Assembly (NCBI GenBank): GCA_018001015.1 | Contig: JAGNIV010000012.1 | Coordinates: 1 to 64,000, forward strand | Length of the DNA stretch: 64,000 bases | Direction: 5' to 3' | Origin: Phenylobacterium sp. | GTDB taxonomy: Bacteria > Pseudomonadota > Alphaproteobacteria > Caulobacterales > Caulobacteraceae | Shown: piece after piece, positions 34,802-43,627 of the stretch | How the letters are laid out: each line of letters begins with the position of its first letter | Position numbering within the stretch: position 1 is the first letter of the stretch | Translations under genes and position numbers: made by a program | Notes under the pieces: model-generated | Databases searched by the model: none | Told to the model about the DNA's origin: nothing | Seen by the model: only the letters and a program-made list of their open reading frames with translations

Positions 34802-36703
34802 ATGAACGGTCAGGGACTGCTGATCCAGGCCCTGGTCTATCTGACCGCCGGCGTCGTCTCGGTGCCGATCGCCAAGCGCATCGGCCTGGGCTCGGTGCTG
34901 GGTTACCTGATCGCCGGGGTGATCGTCGGCCCCTTCCTGCTGGACCTGGTGGGGGAGCCCACCGACGTCATGAAGTTCGCCGAGTTCGGGGTGGTGATCC
35001 TGCTGTTCCTGATCGGGCTGGAGGTTCGCCCGGCGCTGCTGTGGCGGATGCGCACGGCGATCTTCGGACTGGGCGGCGGCCAGATGGTGGGGACGACCCT
35101 GGTGATGGCCGCAGCCGGCCTGGCGCTGGGTCTCGACTGGCGCACCGCCCTGGCGGCGGGCGCGGTGCTGGCCCTGTCCTCGACGGCCATCGTCCTGGCC
35201 AACCTGGAGGAAAAGGGCCTGCGCCAGGGGGCCGTCGGCGAGGCGGTGTTCGGGGTGCTGCTGTTCCAGGACCTGGCGGTGATCCCATTGTTCGCCCTTC
35301 TGCCGCTGCTGGCGGTCGCGGCGCCCGCCCACGACGTGGCCGCGGCGGCCGGCCACGGCGCAAGCTTGCTGGACGCCATGCACCTGCCCGGCTGGGCCCG
35401 GGCGCTGGCGATCATCGGCTCGGTGGCCGTGGTGATCGGCGGTGGGCGCTACCTGGTGCGGCCGGTGTTCCGCTTCATCGCCCAGGCGCGGCTGAGGGAG
35501 ATCTTCACCGCCTCGGCCCTGCTGCTGGTGGTGGCCGTCGCCGCCCTCATGCAGACCGTGGGCCTGTCGCCGGCCCTGGGCGCCTTCCTGGCCGGCGTGG
35601 TGCTGGCCGAGAGCGAGTTCCGGCGCGAGCTGGAGACCGATATCGAGCCGTTCCGCGGCCTGCTGCTGGGCCTGTTCTTCATCACGGTGGGCGCGGGACT
35701 CGACTTCTCGGTGATCGCCCGCCAGCCGGTGGCGCTGATCGGGCTGGTGATCGGCATGATGGCGCTGAAGGCCGTGGCCATGTTCGGGATCGGGACGCTG
35801 TTCCGCATGCCCCCGCGCGAGGCCGGCGCCTCGGCGGTGTCGCTAGCCCAGGGCGGCGAGTTCGCCTTCGTGCTGCTGGGCTTCACCGTGGCGGCCGGCG
35901 TCATCGACCCGGAACTGTCCAAGCTGCTGTCGGCGGTGGTGGCGCTCTCCATGGCCTTCACGCCCTTGGCCTTCCTGGCCTACGAGACGCTGGTGCTGAA
36001 CCGGCAGGTGGGCCCCGGCGCCGAGCCCGAGCACATCCCCTTCGACGAGGGCGACCCGGAGGTGATCGTCGCCGGCTTCGGGCGGTTCGGCCAGATCGCC
36101 GCCCGCCTGCTGATCGCCAACGACTTCAATGTGGTGACCCTGGACTCCAGCATCGAACAGATCGAGCTGCTGCGGGCCTTCGGGCGCAAGGTCCACTATG
36201 GGGACGCCAGCCGCATCGACCTGCTGCGCACCGCCGGCGCCGAGAAAGCCCGCCTGCTGGTGGTGGCCATCGACGACAAGGACAAGGCCGTGGAGCTGGT
36301 GGAGGCCGCCAAGCTGGCCTTCCCCAACCTCACCATCCTGTCGCGGGCCTGGGATCGGCGGCACGCCTACGACCTGCTGGCGCACGGCGCCGACGACGTG
36401 GAGCGCGAGAGCTTCGAAGGCAGCCTGGCCATGGGCAAGCGGGCCCTGATGCGGCTGGGTTTCAGCGAGCGCCGCGCCGTCGCCGCCGCCGCCGCCTTCC
36501 GCAAGCTGGACCGCAGGCTGTTCGAGAAGCTGGCGCCGGCCTATGGCCAGGAGGAGAACTATATCCTCGCCAGCCGCGACTCCACCGAGACCATGGAGCG
36601 GCTGCTGAACGCCGAGATGCGCCGCGTCGGCGCCGAGGAAGACCTTGAGCCCGATATCCCTCCGGCCGCCAGACGGGTGGAGAAGGATCGCCAGCCGGTG
36701 TAA
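34802..36703 (+). CDS. CPA2-family cation:H+ antiporter with TrkA-N domain (KefB/KefC-like)
   Basis: 633 residues from ATG 34802. The exchanger domain shows FAEFGVVILLFLIGLEVRP near residue 65, LSSTAIVLANL near 125 and GGEFAFVLLGFTVAAG near 355. The RCK/TrkA-N domain follows (VIVAGFGRFGQIAARLL near residue 420), with a C-terminal extension ending in a basic stretch. It is shorter on linker and longer on tail than the paralogue at 1330-3117. Likely a K+/H+ exchanger of the inner membrane. It is followed 9 bp later by the 2OG oxygenase gene on the same strand. Confidence 0.88.
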   Translation: MNGQGLLIQALVYLTAGVVSVPIAKRIGLGSVLGYLIAGVIVGPFLLDLVGEPTDVMKFAEFGVVILLFLIGLEVRPALLWRMRTAIFGLGGGQMVGTTLVMAAAGLALGLDWRTALAAGAVLALSSTAIVLANLEEKGLRQGAVGEAVFGVLLFQDLAVIPLFALLPLLAVAAPAHDVAAAAGHGASLLDAMHLPGWARALAIIGSVAVVIGGGRYLVRPVFRFIAQARLREIFTASALLLVVAVAALMQTVGLSPALGAFLAGVVLAESEFRRELETDIEPFRGLLLGLFFITVGAGLDFSVIARQPVALIGLVIGMMALKAVAMFGIGTLFRMPPREAGASAVSLAQGGEFAFVLLGFTVAAGVIDPELSKLLSAVVALSMAFTPLAFLAYETLVLNRQVGPGAEPEHIPFDEGDPEVIVAGFGRFGQIAARLLIANDFNVVTLDSSIEQIELLRAFGRKVHYGDASRIDLLRTAGAEKARLLVVAIDDKDKAVELVEAAKLAFPNLTILSRAWDRRHAYDLLAHGADDVERESFEGSLAMGKRALMRLGFSERRAVAAAAAFRKLDRRLFEKLAPAYGQEENYILASRDSTETMERLLNAEMRRVGAEEDLEPDIPPAARRVEKDRQPV

Positions 36704-36712
36704 GGGGCGCAA

Positions 36713-37648
36713 ATGACCAAAGCCGCCATCATCCCCGTTTCGTTCAAGGCCTTCGGCGCCGACTTCGCAGGCTTCTCCCAGGCCCTGGGGGACAGCTTCG
36801 CCCGCTACGGCTTCGCGGTGATCTCCGACCACGGCCTGCCCGACAAGAAGATCGCCGCGGCCACCGACGCCACCAAGGCCTTCTTCGCCCTGCCCGAGGA
36901 GGTGAAGCGGCGCTATGTCGTGGGGACCGGCGGCCAGCGCGGCTACACCCCCTTCGGCATCGAGACCGCCAAGGACGCGGCCCATTTCGACCTGAAGGAG
37001 TTCTGGCACATGGGGCGCGACCTGCCCCCCGGCCATCCCTACCAGGACCTGATGCCGCCCAATGTCTGGCCGGTGGAGACCCCGACCTTCGTCTCCGACG
37101 TCGCCTGGCTCTACGACTCCCTCGACGAGCTGGGGGTGCAGGTGCTGGAGGCGATCGCCAACTACCTGAAGCTGGACCGCCACTTCTTCGAAGCCACGGT
37201 GAACGACGGCAATTCGGTGCTGCGCCTGCTGCACTATCCGCCGGTGCCCCAGGACGGCCCCAACATCCGGGCCGGCGCGCATGAGGACATCAACGTCATC
37301 ACCCTGCTGCTAGGCGCGGAAGAAGCGGGGTTGGAGGTTCTCGACCGCGACGGCCAGTGGCTGGCGATCAATCCGCCGGCCGGCTCGGTGGTGGTCAATA
37401 TCGGCGACATGCTGCAGCGCCTGACCAACCACCGCCTGCCGTCGACGACCCACCGGGTGGTGAACCCGGCGCCGGAACGTCGCGGCTTCCCGCGCTACTC
37501 GACGCCGTTTTTCCTGCATTTCAATCCCGACTACGAGATCAAGACCCTGCCGTCCTGCGTCGACGCAGAGCACCCCGACCGTTACCCCGAGCCAATCACC
37601 GCCCACGCGTTCCTCCAGGAGCGGTTGCGCGAAATCAAGCTGCTGTAG
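36713..37648 (+). CDS. 2-oxoglutarate/Fe(II)-dependent oxygenase of the isopenicillin N synthase family
   Basis: 311 residues from ATG 36713. The N-terminal DIOX_N region (SFARYGFAVISDHGL) is followed by the double-stranded helix core. Iron ligands are His and Asp in AGAHEDINVITLLLG and His in STTHRVVNP; the 2OG-binding Arg is in PRYSTPFFLHF. The length and motifs match bacterial IPNS-like oxygenases of unknown substrate. It follows the antiporter gene by 9 bp, but a functional link is not evident. Confidence 0.88.
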   Translation: MTKAAIIPVSFKAFGADFAGFSQALGDSFARYGFAVISDHGLPDKKIAAATDATKAFFALPEEVKRRYVVGTGGQRGYTPFGIETAKDAAHFDLKEFWHMGRDLPPGHPYQDLMPPNVWPVETPTFVSDVAWLYDSLDELGVQVLEAIANYLKLDRHFFEATVNDGNSVLRLLHYPPVPQDGPNIRAGAHEDINVITLLLGAEEAGLEVLDRDGQWLAINPPAGSVVVNIGDMLQRLTNHRLPSTTHRVVNPAPERRGFPRYSTPFFLHFNPDYEIKTLPSCVDAEHPDRYPEPITAHAFLQERLREIKLL

Positions 37649-37799
37649 GAGGCCTGAACCCTATCCTGTCCCATTCATGGGGGGAGGAAGGAAGGCTCAG
37701 CCGGCCTCCAGGTAGGGGTTCAAGAGTCGATTTTTGACGGTCACGGAGATTTAACTCTGTGCCCCCCATCGTTCCCGCCGACCTATCGGGGGAAGCATC

Positions 37800-40280
37800 A
37801 TGGCCAAGAAGGACGGGGCTTCGCATCGCGAAGCTGAACGCCTGGCCGCCAACAGCGGACTGGATATCGCAGCGCTTCGGCCTGTCCTGGCCCGCATCGC
37901 GCGTCTGGCCAAGGCCTACGCCAGATTGCCGAACTGCGACGTCGTCCTGCTGGAGGGCGATCAGACCTGGCACGCCAGTCAGCCTGACGCCTGGCGCAGC
38001 ACCGTGCCCAACGAAGCGTCCTTCACCGCGGTGGCCGTGAAGGCGGACGGCGTGTTGTGGATCAGCGACGCGCGCGAAGACGCGCGGTTCAAGACCCATC
38101 GCGGCGTCGCCAGCGGCGGCGTCGTCTTCTGCGCCGCGGCGCCGATACGCCTGCCCGATGGGCGCGGCGTGGGCGCGATCTGCGTGACCGACAGCGCGCC
38201 GAGGGCCTTTGACCAGGAGCTGGCTGACTACCTGATCGACCTTGCGGCCCTGGCCGCCGACGAGTGGAAGCGTCACAACGCGCGCGAGGACCTGGCCAAG
38301 GCGGCCGGCGAGGTCGCCGCCGCCCGCAACATGATCTCCGCCTTTGTGCAGGCCGCCCCGGTGGCGCTGTGCATGGTCGACAAGGACATGCGGGTCATCC
38401 AGGCCAGCCCCCGCTGGCGCGCCCAGCGACAGAGCGAGGATGTCGCCGGCCTGAACCTCTACGAGGCCTATCCCGACACCCAGCGTTGGGCCCCGATCTA
38501 CAATCGTTGCCTCAAGGGGGAGACCGTGCAGCACGATCGCGTGCCGGTGAACCTGCCCGACGGCCGCAATCTGTGGGCGCGGGTGGAGATCAATCCCTGG
38601 CGCGAGGCTGATGGAGAGATCGGCGGCCTGTTGATCATGTCCGTGGACGTCACCCGCACCGCCGACGCCCTGGAAGAGGCCAAGCGCAACGAAGAGCGGC
38701 TGAGGCTCGCCATGGAGATCGGCGAGCTGCGCATGTGGGAGATGGACTGGAAACGGCGTGAACTGAGCGGCGCCGGCTATCAGTCACCCCTGGCCGGCGA
38801 GGCGGGCGGCTCCACCTATGAGGAGATGAACGCCGACATCTGGCGCAGCATCCACCCGGCCGATCGCGACGAAGCCATGCGCGCCTGGAACGAATATATC
38901 AACGGCGGGGCCCCGTTCCGGCAGGTCTATCGCATGCCCCAGAAGGACGGTCCGCACCAGTGGCACTACTCGGCCTGCGAGGCGATCCGCGACGAGCGCG
39001 GCCGCATCGTCCGGGTGCTGGGGGTGCTGCGCAATATCGACAAGGAAAAGCGCGGCGAGCTGGAGCTGGTGAAGGCCAAGGAAGAGGCCGAGACCGCCAA
39101 TAAGGCCAAGAGCGAGTTCCTGGCCAATATGAGCCACGAGATCCGCACCCCGCTGAATGGGGTGATGGGCATCGCCGGCGCCTTGGCGCGCACCGAACTG
39201 ACCACCGGCCAGGCCGAGATGGTCAACCTGATCGAGACCTCGGCCCAGACCCTTGAGGCCCTGCTCACCGATATCCTGGACCTGGCCCGCATCGAGGCCG
39301 GGCGCCTGGAGATCCGTCCCGAGCCCTTCGACATGGCCACCTCGGTCAACGCCTGCGCCTCGCTGTTCCAGGCCAGCGCCGAGGCCAAGGACCTGACGCT
39401 GAGCGTCGAGGTCGATCCCTATGCGCAAGGAAGCTTCGATGGCGACGCCCCGCGCATCCGCCAGATTCTCAGCAACCTACTGGGCAATGCGGTGAAGTTC
39501 ACCAGCGCCGGCGAGGTGAAGCTGGCGGTCAAGGCGCGGCGCGACGAGATCTCCACCCACCTCACCTTCGAGGTCTCCGACACCGGCATCGGCTTCGACG
39601 AGGAAACCCGCCAGCGGCTGTTCGGTCGTTTCCAGCAGGCCGACGGCTCCATCACGCGCAGGTTCGGCGGGACCGGCCTGGGCCTAGCCATCAGCCGCTC
39701 CCTGGCCGAGGCCATGGGCGGGACGCTGTCGGCGACCTCCGAACCGGGCAAGGGCTCGACCTTCTCGCTCGACCTGGAACTGCAGCGCCGCCATGGCGCG
39801 GTGGACCTGTGGGGGGAGCACGAGGCGGCGGCCAATGAGGAGGCCGACCTCGACACCATGCGGGTGCTGCTGGCCGAGGACCATCCCACCAACCGGCGGG
39901 TCGTGGAGCTGATCCTAGGCGCGGCAGGGGTCGACCTGACCTGCGTCGAGAACGGCGCCGAGGCGGTGGACGAGGCCGCGCGCGCCAACTTCGATCTGAT
40001 CCTCATGGACATGCAGATGCCGGTGATGGACGGCCTGACCGCCATCCGCGCCATCCGTCGCCGCGAGAGCCGTGAGAAGGCGCCGCCGACGCCGATCTAC
40101 ACCCTGACCGCCAACGCCATGCCCGAACACGCCCAGGCCTCCACCGAGGCCGGCGCCGACGGCCACATCACCAAGCCCATCACCGCCGACGGTCTGCTGC
40201 GGGTGGTGGAGCAGGTGTGGAACGACAGGGCAGGGGCCGCGACCGAGTCCGAGCCGGAGGCGCGGGCCGCCCCGCACTAG
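37800..40280 (+). CDS. soluble hybrid histidine kinase (GAF-PAS-HisKA-HATPase-REC)
   Basis: 826 residues from ATG 37800 (GGGGGAAG precedes it). No membrane segment. A GAF-like domain spans about 30-165, a first PAS about 180-290 ([20 protein letters not shown]), a second PAS/PAC about 300-420. HisKA follows with phosphoacceptor His446 in [13 protein letters not shown], then HATPase_c with the N box [12 protein letters not shown] near 560 and [17 protein letters not shown]. The C-terminal receiver has Asp737 in [13 protein letters not shown]. It senses a cytoplasmic signal and should pass phosphate onward through a phosphotransferase encoded elsewhere. No partner regulator is adjacent. Confidence 0.9.
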   Translation: MAKKDGASHREAERLAANSGLDIAALRPVLARIARLAKAYARLPNCDVVLLEGDQTWHASQPDAWRSTVPNEASFTAVAVKADGVLWISDAREDARFKTHRGVASGGVVFCAAAPIRLPDGRGVGAICVTDSAPRAFDQELADYLIDLAALAADEWKRHNAREDLAKAAGEVAAARNMISAFVQAAPVALCMVDKDMRVIQASPRWRAQRQSEDVAGLNLYEAYPDTQRWAPIYNRCLKGETVQHDRVPVNLPDGRNLWARVEINPWREADGEIGGLLIMSVDVTRTADALEEAKRNEERLRLAMEIGELRMWEMDWKRRELSGAGYQSPLAGEAGGSTYEEMNADIWRSIHPADRDEAMRAWNEYINGGAPFRQVYRMPQKDGPHQWHYSACEAIRDERGRIVRVLGVLRNIDKEKRGELELVKAKEEAETANKAKSEFLANMSHEIRTPLNGVMGIAGALARTELTTGQAEMVNLIETSAQTLEALLTDILDLARIEAGRLEIRPEPFDMATSVNACASLFQASAEAKDLTLSVEVDPYAQGSFDGDAPRIRQILSNLLGNAVKFTSAGEVKLAVKARRDEISTHLTFEVSDTGIGFDEETRQRLFGRFQQADGSITRRFGGTGLGLAISRSLAEAMGGTLSATSEPGKGSTFSLDLELQRRHGAVDLWGEHEAAANEEADLDTMRVLLAEDHPTNRRVVELILGAAGVDLTCVENGAEAVDEAARANFDLILMDMQMPVMDGLTAIRAIRRRESREKAPPTPIYTLTANAMPEHAQASTEAGADGHITKPITADGLLRVVEQVWNDRAGAATESEPEARAAPH

Positions 40281-40344
40281 ATCACGATGGGCTTGGACGG
40301 AATCGTCTGTGCGTTGAATGCTGATCTGATTTCAAGGTCATAGA

Positions 40345-40377
40345 GCCGGATTCAGGCTTCGAGAGAAGCCATCCGGC
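40345..40377. repeat. hairpin-forming intergenic element
   Basis: GCCGGAT (40345-40351) pairs with ATCCGGC (40371-40377) and inside it GGCTTC (40355-40360) pairs with GAAGCC (40365-40370) over a GAGA tetraloop, with a three-base bulge on one side. It lies in the 144-bp spacer between the kinase gene and the convergent GDYXXLXY gene and could act as a factor-dependent or weak terminator. Confidence 0.45.
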
Positions 40378-40424
40378 CCTAAGCGCAGCGCGATGCGTTC
40401 ACCGATCCCCTGATGGCGTGCGGC

Positions 40425-41015
40425 TCAGAACCAGGTCAGGTCGGTGCGCCGCCCGTTCAGGATGACACCCTTCAGGCGGCCACGGCCGTCCTCCCCGGCT
40501 GAGATCACCGCGAAGGCCGTGGCGGGCGCGCCGGGGCGCCGGGCGCTCAGCGCCTTGTCGATCGCCTCAGCCTCAGCCTGGTCGGTGTGGAAGCGGTTGA
40601 CGCCAAGCTCCAACCGGACCACGGCCGGCCGGGCTTGCTCCTCGGTCGCGGGCGACGGCGCGTCGCAACCGGCCTGGCCCCGCAGGACGACGGGCCCGTG
40701 TCTGAGCGCCTCGGCCCGAGTGGCGCCGCCGCCGGTCACCCGATCACCGGCCGCGGCGGGGCTCAGGGCGATCCAGCCCATCTTGCCCGGGACGGGAAGA
40801 TCCGGGGGACAGGGGGCGCCCGGAGGTAGGGTCTGGACGAGCTGCAGGGCGACATAGTGGCCCGTCAGCAGATCGCGCGGGTCCACCGCCTCCATGGCGA
40901 TCGTCACCTCGCGGCCGGCGGCGCGCGCCCGATCCTCGGCGATCACCAGGGCGACCAGGGCGACGGCCAGCAGCAGGCAGGCGCCCAGGATACGAAGCGG
41001 CAGGGCGCGGCTCAC
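40425..41015 (-). CDS. GDYXXLXY-domain membrane protein, partner of DUF2157 protein
   Basis: 196 residues from ATG 41015, overlapping the DUF2157 stop by 4 bp. One N-terminal hydrophobic anchor (ILGACLLLAVALVALVIA) precedes an extracytoplasmic domain. The family motif GDYxxLxY is present in changed form as TGHYVALQL just after DPRDLL. The C-terminal part has GVILNGRRTDLTWF. Genes of this family regularly follow DUF2157 membrane proteins, as here. The function of the pair is not known; an envelope role is inferred. Confidence 0.8.
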   Translation of the reverse strand: MSRALPLRILGACLLLAVALVALVIAEDRARAAGREVTIAMEAVDPRDLLTGHYVALQLVQTLPPGAPCPPDLPVPGKMGWIALSPAAAGDRVTGGGATRAEALRHGPVVLRGQAGCDAPSPATEEQARPAVVRLELGVNRFHTDQAEAEAIDKALSARRPGAPATAFAVISAGEDGRGRLKGVILNGRRTDLTWF

Positions 41016-42076
41016 GACGTGACCCTCCGGCGCAGGAGCCAGCCGGCGGCGAGCACCACCAGGGCGCAGGCCCCGAACACGCCGGCGGCGGTGAGCAGGC
41101 CCAGGCCCAGGTCGAACAGGATGACGCCGCCGGCGGCGGCCAGGGAGACAATCCCCCCCGCGGTGATCGCCCCCTGGCGGTCAAGCAGACCGAGCGCGAT
41201 CACCCCTCCCGACAGCACCAGCCAGACGCCGCGATGGACCAGCCGGGCCAGGTCGTGATCGCCGATCCCGGCGCTGGCGAAATAGATCAGGGCGCTCCAG
41301 ATCGCCCAGCCGTAGACGATCGCGGCCAGGCCGTCACCACGGCCCGCGCGCCAGCGCATCGTCGCAGCCAGGACGGCGAACCCCGCCGCCGCCGCCAGGC
41401 ATTCCAGCTGCCGATTGTCCCGTTCGTCGACCAGCATGAGCAGCAGGACGGCGATGGGCAGGGCGATCGCCGCGGCGTGGGCCACGGACCGTGAGCGCCA
41501 GACCCAGGCCAGCGCCAAACCCAGCGGCGCGGCGAAGGCGAGCCAGGGCGTCGGATGCTCCCCGACATCGAAAAGTCGCGGCGACAGGTCGCCCAGGGTC
41601 AGCAGCAGCAAGGCCGCCACCCCAGCCCCGGCCGAACGCCCGGCGACCGCCAGCAGCGCCGCCGCCAGACCCGCGCCCCGCAAGGCGGTCTGCGGGTCAC
41701 CGGCCAGATCGAAGATCTGCCCGGTCAGGCCGATGGCCGCGGCATAGATCAGGGCCGCCACCAGCAGCAGGATGTCGCGCAGGACGGCGCGCGCGCCGCG
41801 CGCCGCCCAGGCCGCGCCCGCGCCGACTCCCAGGAACAGGACCAGGATCATCACAAAGCGCGCCAGGCGGGGAATGACGCCCCAGTTGGCCGCGACGAAG
41901 GCGATGACCGCCACGCCCAGCAGCAGCCCGCCCACCGCCGCCAGGGCGGTGGAGGCGTCCAGGCGACGGCTGTCGACCACGCTGTCGAGGATCGGCTGGC
42001 GCGAGGCGGCGGGCGTCAGACCCTGGGCGATCCAACGGTCCAGGTCGCGCTCAAGCCGAGCCTTGTAGCTCGCCAT
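41012..42076 (-). CDS. DUF2157 multi-pass membrane protein
   Basis: 354 residues from ATG 42076 (GAGGG eight bases upstream); GTG 42085 is an alternative. A short cytoplasmic N-terminus (YKARLERDLDRWIAQGLTP) is typical of DUF2157. It is followed by about twelve hydrophobic segments, for example VGGLLLGVAVIAFVAANWGV and AALIYAAAIGLTGQIFDLAG. The biological role is unknown. It is co-translated with the GDYXXLXY gene. Confidence 0.82.
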   Translation of the reverse strand: MASYKARLERDLDRWIAQGLTPAASRQPILDSVVDSRRLDASTALAAVGGLLLGVAVIAFVAANWGVIPRLARFVMILVLFLGVGAGAAWAARGARAVLRDILLLVAALIYAAAIGLTGQIFDLAGDPQTALRGAGLAAALLAVAGRSAGAGVAALLLLTLGDLSPRLFDVGEHPTPWLAFAAPLGLALAWVWRSRSVAHAAAIALPIAVLLLMLVDERDNRQLECLAAAAGFAVLAATMRWRAGRGDGLAAIVYGWAIWSALIYFASAGIGDHDLARLVHRGVWLVLSGGVIALGLLDRQGAITAGGIVSLAAAGGVILFDLGLGLLTAAGVFGACALVVLAAGWLLRRRVTS

Positions 42077-42154
42077 TCGGATCACCCTCGCCGCTTCCGG
42101 CGGGCAGCCTCGCTCAAGACCGCCCCGCGGGCAAGCCGGTCGTCCCTCGCGCGC

Positions 42155-42739
42155 TCAGTCCGCGGCGGGCGAGCCCGGCGTCAGGCGCAGGAAGCAGACC
42201 CGCGCGGCGCCGTAGTCGCGCGCGTCCAGCACCTCGAAGCCTTCGACGCTGAAGGCGGGCTCGGCCGAGCCGCGCTCGAAGACGATCAGCGCCTCGGGGG
42301 CCAGCCAGCCGCCGTCGCGCAGCTTGGCCAGCGCCACCTCGCCCAAGCCCTTGGCGTAGGGCGGGTCGAGAAAGGCCAGGTCGAAGGCCGGGCCATCGGC
42401 GCCGGGACGTTGGCCAAGGTCGATGGCCGAACGACGGTGAACCCGACTGCGGCCGAACAGGCTCATCGCATCGATGTTCTCGCGGATCGCCCCCCGAGCC
42501 GCCTCGTCCGTCTCCACGAACAGGCAGAAGGCCGCGCCGCGTGAGAGCGCCTCCAAGCCCAGAGCCCCGGAGCCGGCGAACAGGTCGATGACCCGCAGGT
42601 CGCGCAGGCCTTTCGACCAGGCGGCGTGCTCCAGGATGTTGAACACCGCCTGACGGGCGCGGTCGGAGGTGGGGCGGGTGGCGTCACCGGCCGGCGTGAC
42701 GATCGCCTTGCCCCGGAGGTCGCCCGATACGATGCGCAT
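42155..42739 (-). CDS. rsmD: 16S rRNA (guanine(966)-N2)-methyltransferase
   Basis: 194 residues from ATG 42739; the open frame extends far upstream but the family begins MRIVSGDLRGK, as here. Class I SAM methyltransferase with RPTSDRARQAVFNIL, the SAM-binding VIDLFAGSGALGLEALSRGA near residue 55, and the catalytic FLDPPYAKG near residue 125. It methylates G966 of 16S rRNA during 30S assembly. It stands alone, divergent from the enoyl-CoA hydratase gene. Confidence 0.93.
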   Translation of the reverse strand: MRIVSGDLRGKAIVTPAGDATRPTSDRARQAVFNILEHAAWSKGLRDLRVIDLFAGSGALGLEALSRGAAFCLFVETDEAARGAIRENIDAMSLFGRSRVHRRSAIDLGQRPGADGPAFDLAFLDPPYAKGLGEVALAKLRDGGWLAPEALIVFERGSAEPAFSVEGFEVLDARDYGAARVCFLRLTPGSPAAD

Positions 42740-42832
42740 GAAGTCCCTCGAAGAATCGCGGCGCGACCTTGCCTGCTCGCGTCGCGCGCTCCAAGCTCGG
42801 GGAAAATCGAAAATCAGGTATGGAGAAGATTG

Positions 42833-43627
42833 ATGAGCTACGTCACCGTGGAACGCAGGGGCGGTTGCGCCGTGATCACCTATGCCAACCCGCCATTGGG
42901 GACCATGACGGCCGAGGGCTCGCGGGAGATGTACGCGGCGGTGAAGGCGGCCTCCGACGATCCCGCCGTGCGCTCCATCGTGCTGACCGGCGGCCTGCCG
43001 GGGATCTTCGTGCGCTCCTACGATGTGGGGGAGTTGTCCACCGCCAGCGACGCCACGGCGCCCGGCGCGGCGGCCACGCCTGCGCCCAGCGCCCCGCCTG
43101 CCCCAGGCTTCCTGGAATTGATCGACCTGCTGGCCGCCGCAGAGAAGCCCGTGGTGGCCGCGATCAACGGCCTGTGCATGGGCGGCGGGTTCGAGATGTC
43201 GCTCGCCTGCGACCTGCGGATCGCGGGAACCGCCGTGACCGCCATCGGCCTGCCCGAGACGCGGGTCGGCATCTTCCCCGGCGGCGGCGGCACTCAGCGC
43301 CTGCCGCGCGTGGTGGGCGAGGCCAAGGCCCTGGAGATGATCCTTCGCGGCCTGGTGGTGAACGCCGCCGAGGCCCTGAGGATCGGCCTGGTGCACGAAC
43401 TGGCCGCAGATCCCCTGGCGCGCGCCCTGGAGATCGCGGGCGAATGGGACAGCCGGGGCGCCGACGGGATCGCCTACGCCAAGCGGCTCATCCGCGCCGC
43501 TTTGGACCGCCCCTTGGCGCAGGGCCTGGCGGACGAGCGGGCGAGCTTTGCGGCCGTGATGATGACGGACTCGGCCCGCGCGGGCCTGAAGGCCGCCCGG
43601 CCGCCGGCGGAGATCCGGAACGCTTAG
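42833..43627 (+). CDS. enoyl-CoA hydratase/isomerase family protein
   Basis: 264 residues from ATG 42833, with GGAG nine bases before. A crotonase fold with the oxyanion-hole motif AINGLCMGGGFEMSLACDLR near residue 115 and the second catalytic Glu in IGLPETRVGIFPGGGGTQRLP near 145. Both glutamates of the hydratase reaction are therefore present. It probably hydrates 2-enoyl-CoA in fatty-acid breakdown. The last ~140 bp overlap, on the opposite strand, the tail of the pseudouridine synthase gene. Confidence 0.88.
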   Translation: MSYVTVERRGGCAVITYANPPLGTMTAEGSREMYAAVKAASDDPAVRSIVLTGGLPGIFVRSYDVGELSTASDATAPGAAATPAPSAPPAPGFLELIDLLAAAEKPVVAAINGLCMGGGFEMSLACDLRIAGTAVTAIGLPETRVGIFPGGGGTQRLPRVVGEAKALEMILRGLVVNAAEALRIGLVHELAADPLARALEIAGEWDSRGADGIAYAKRLIRAALDRPLAQGLADERASFAAVMMTDSARAGLKAARPPAEIRNA

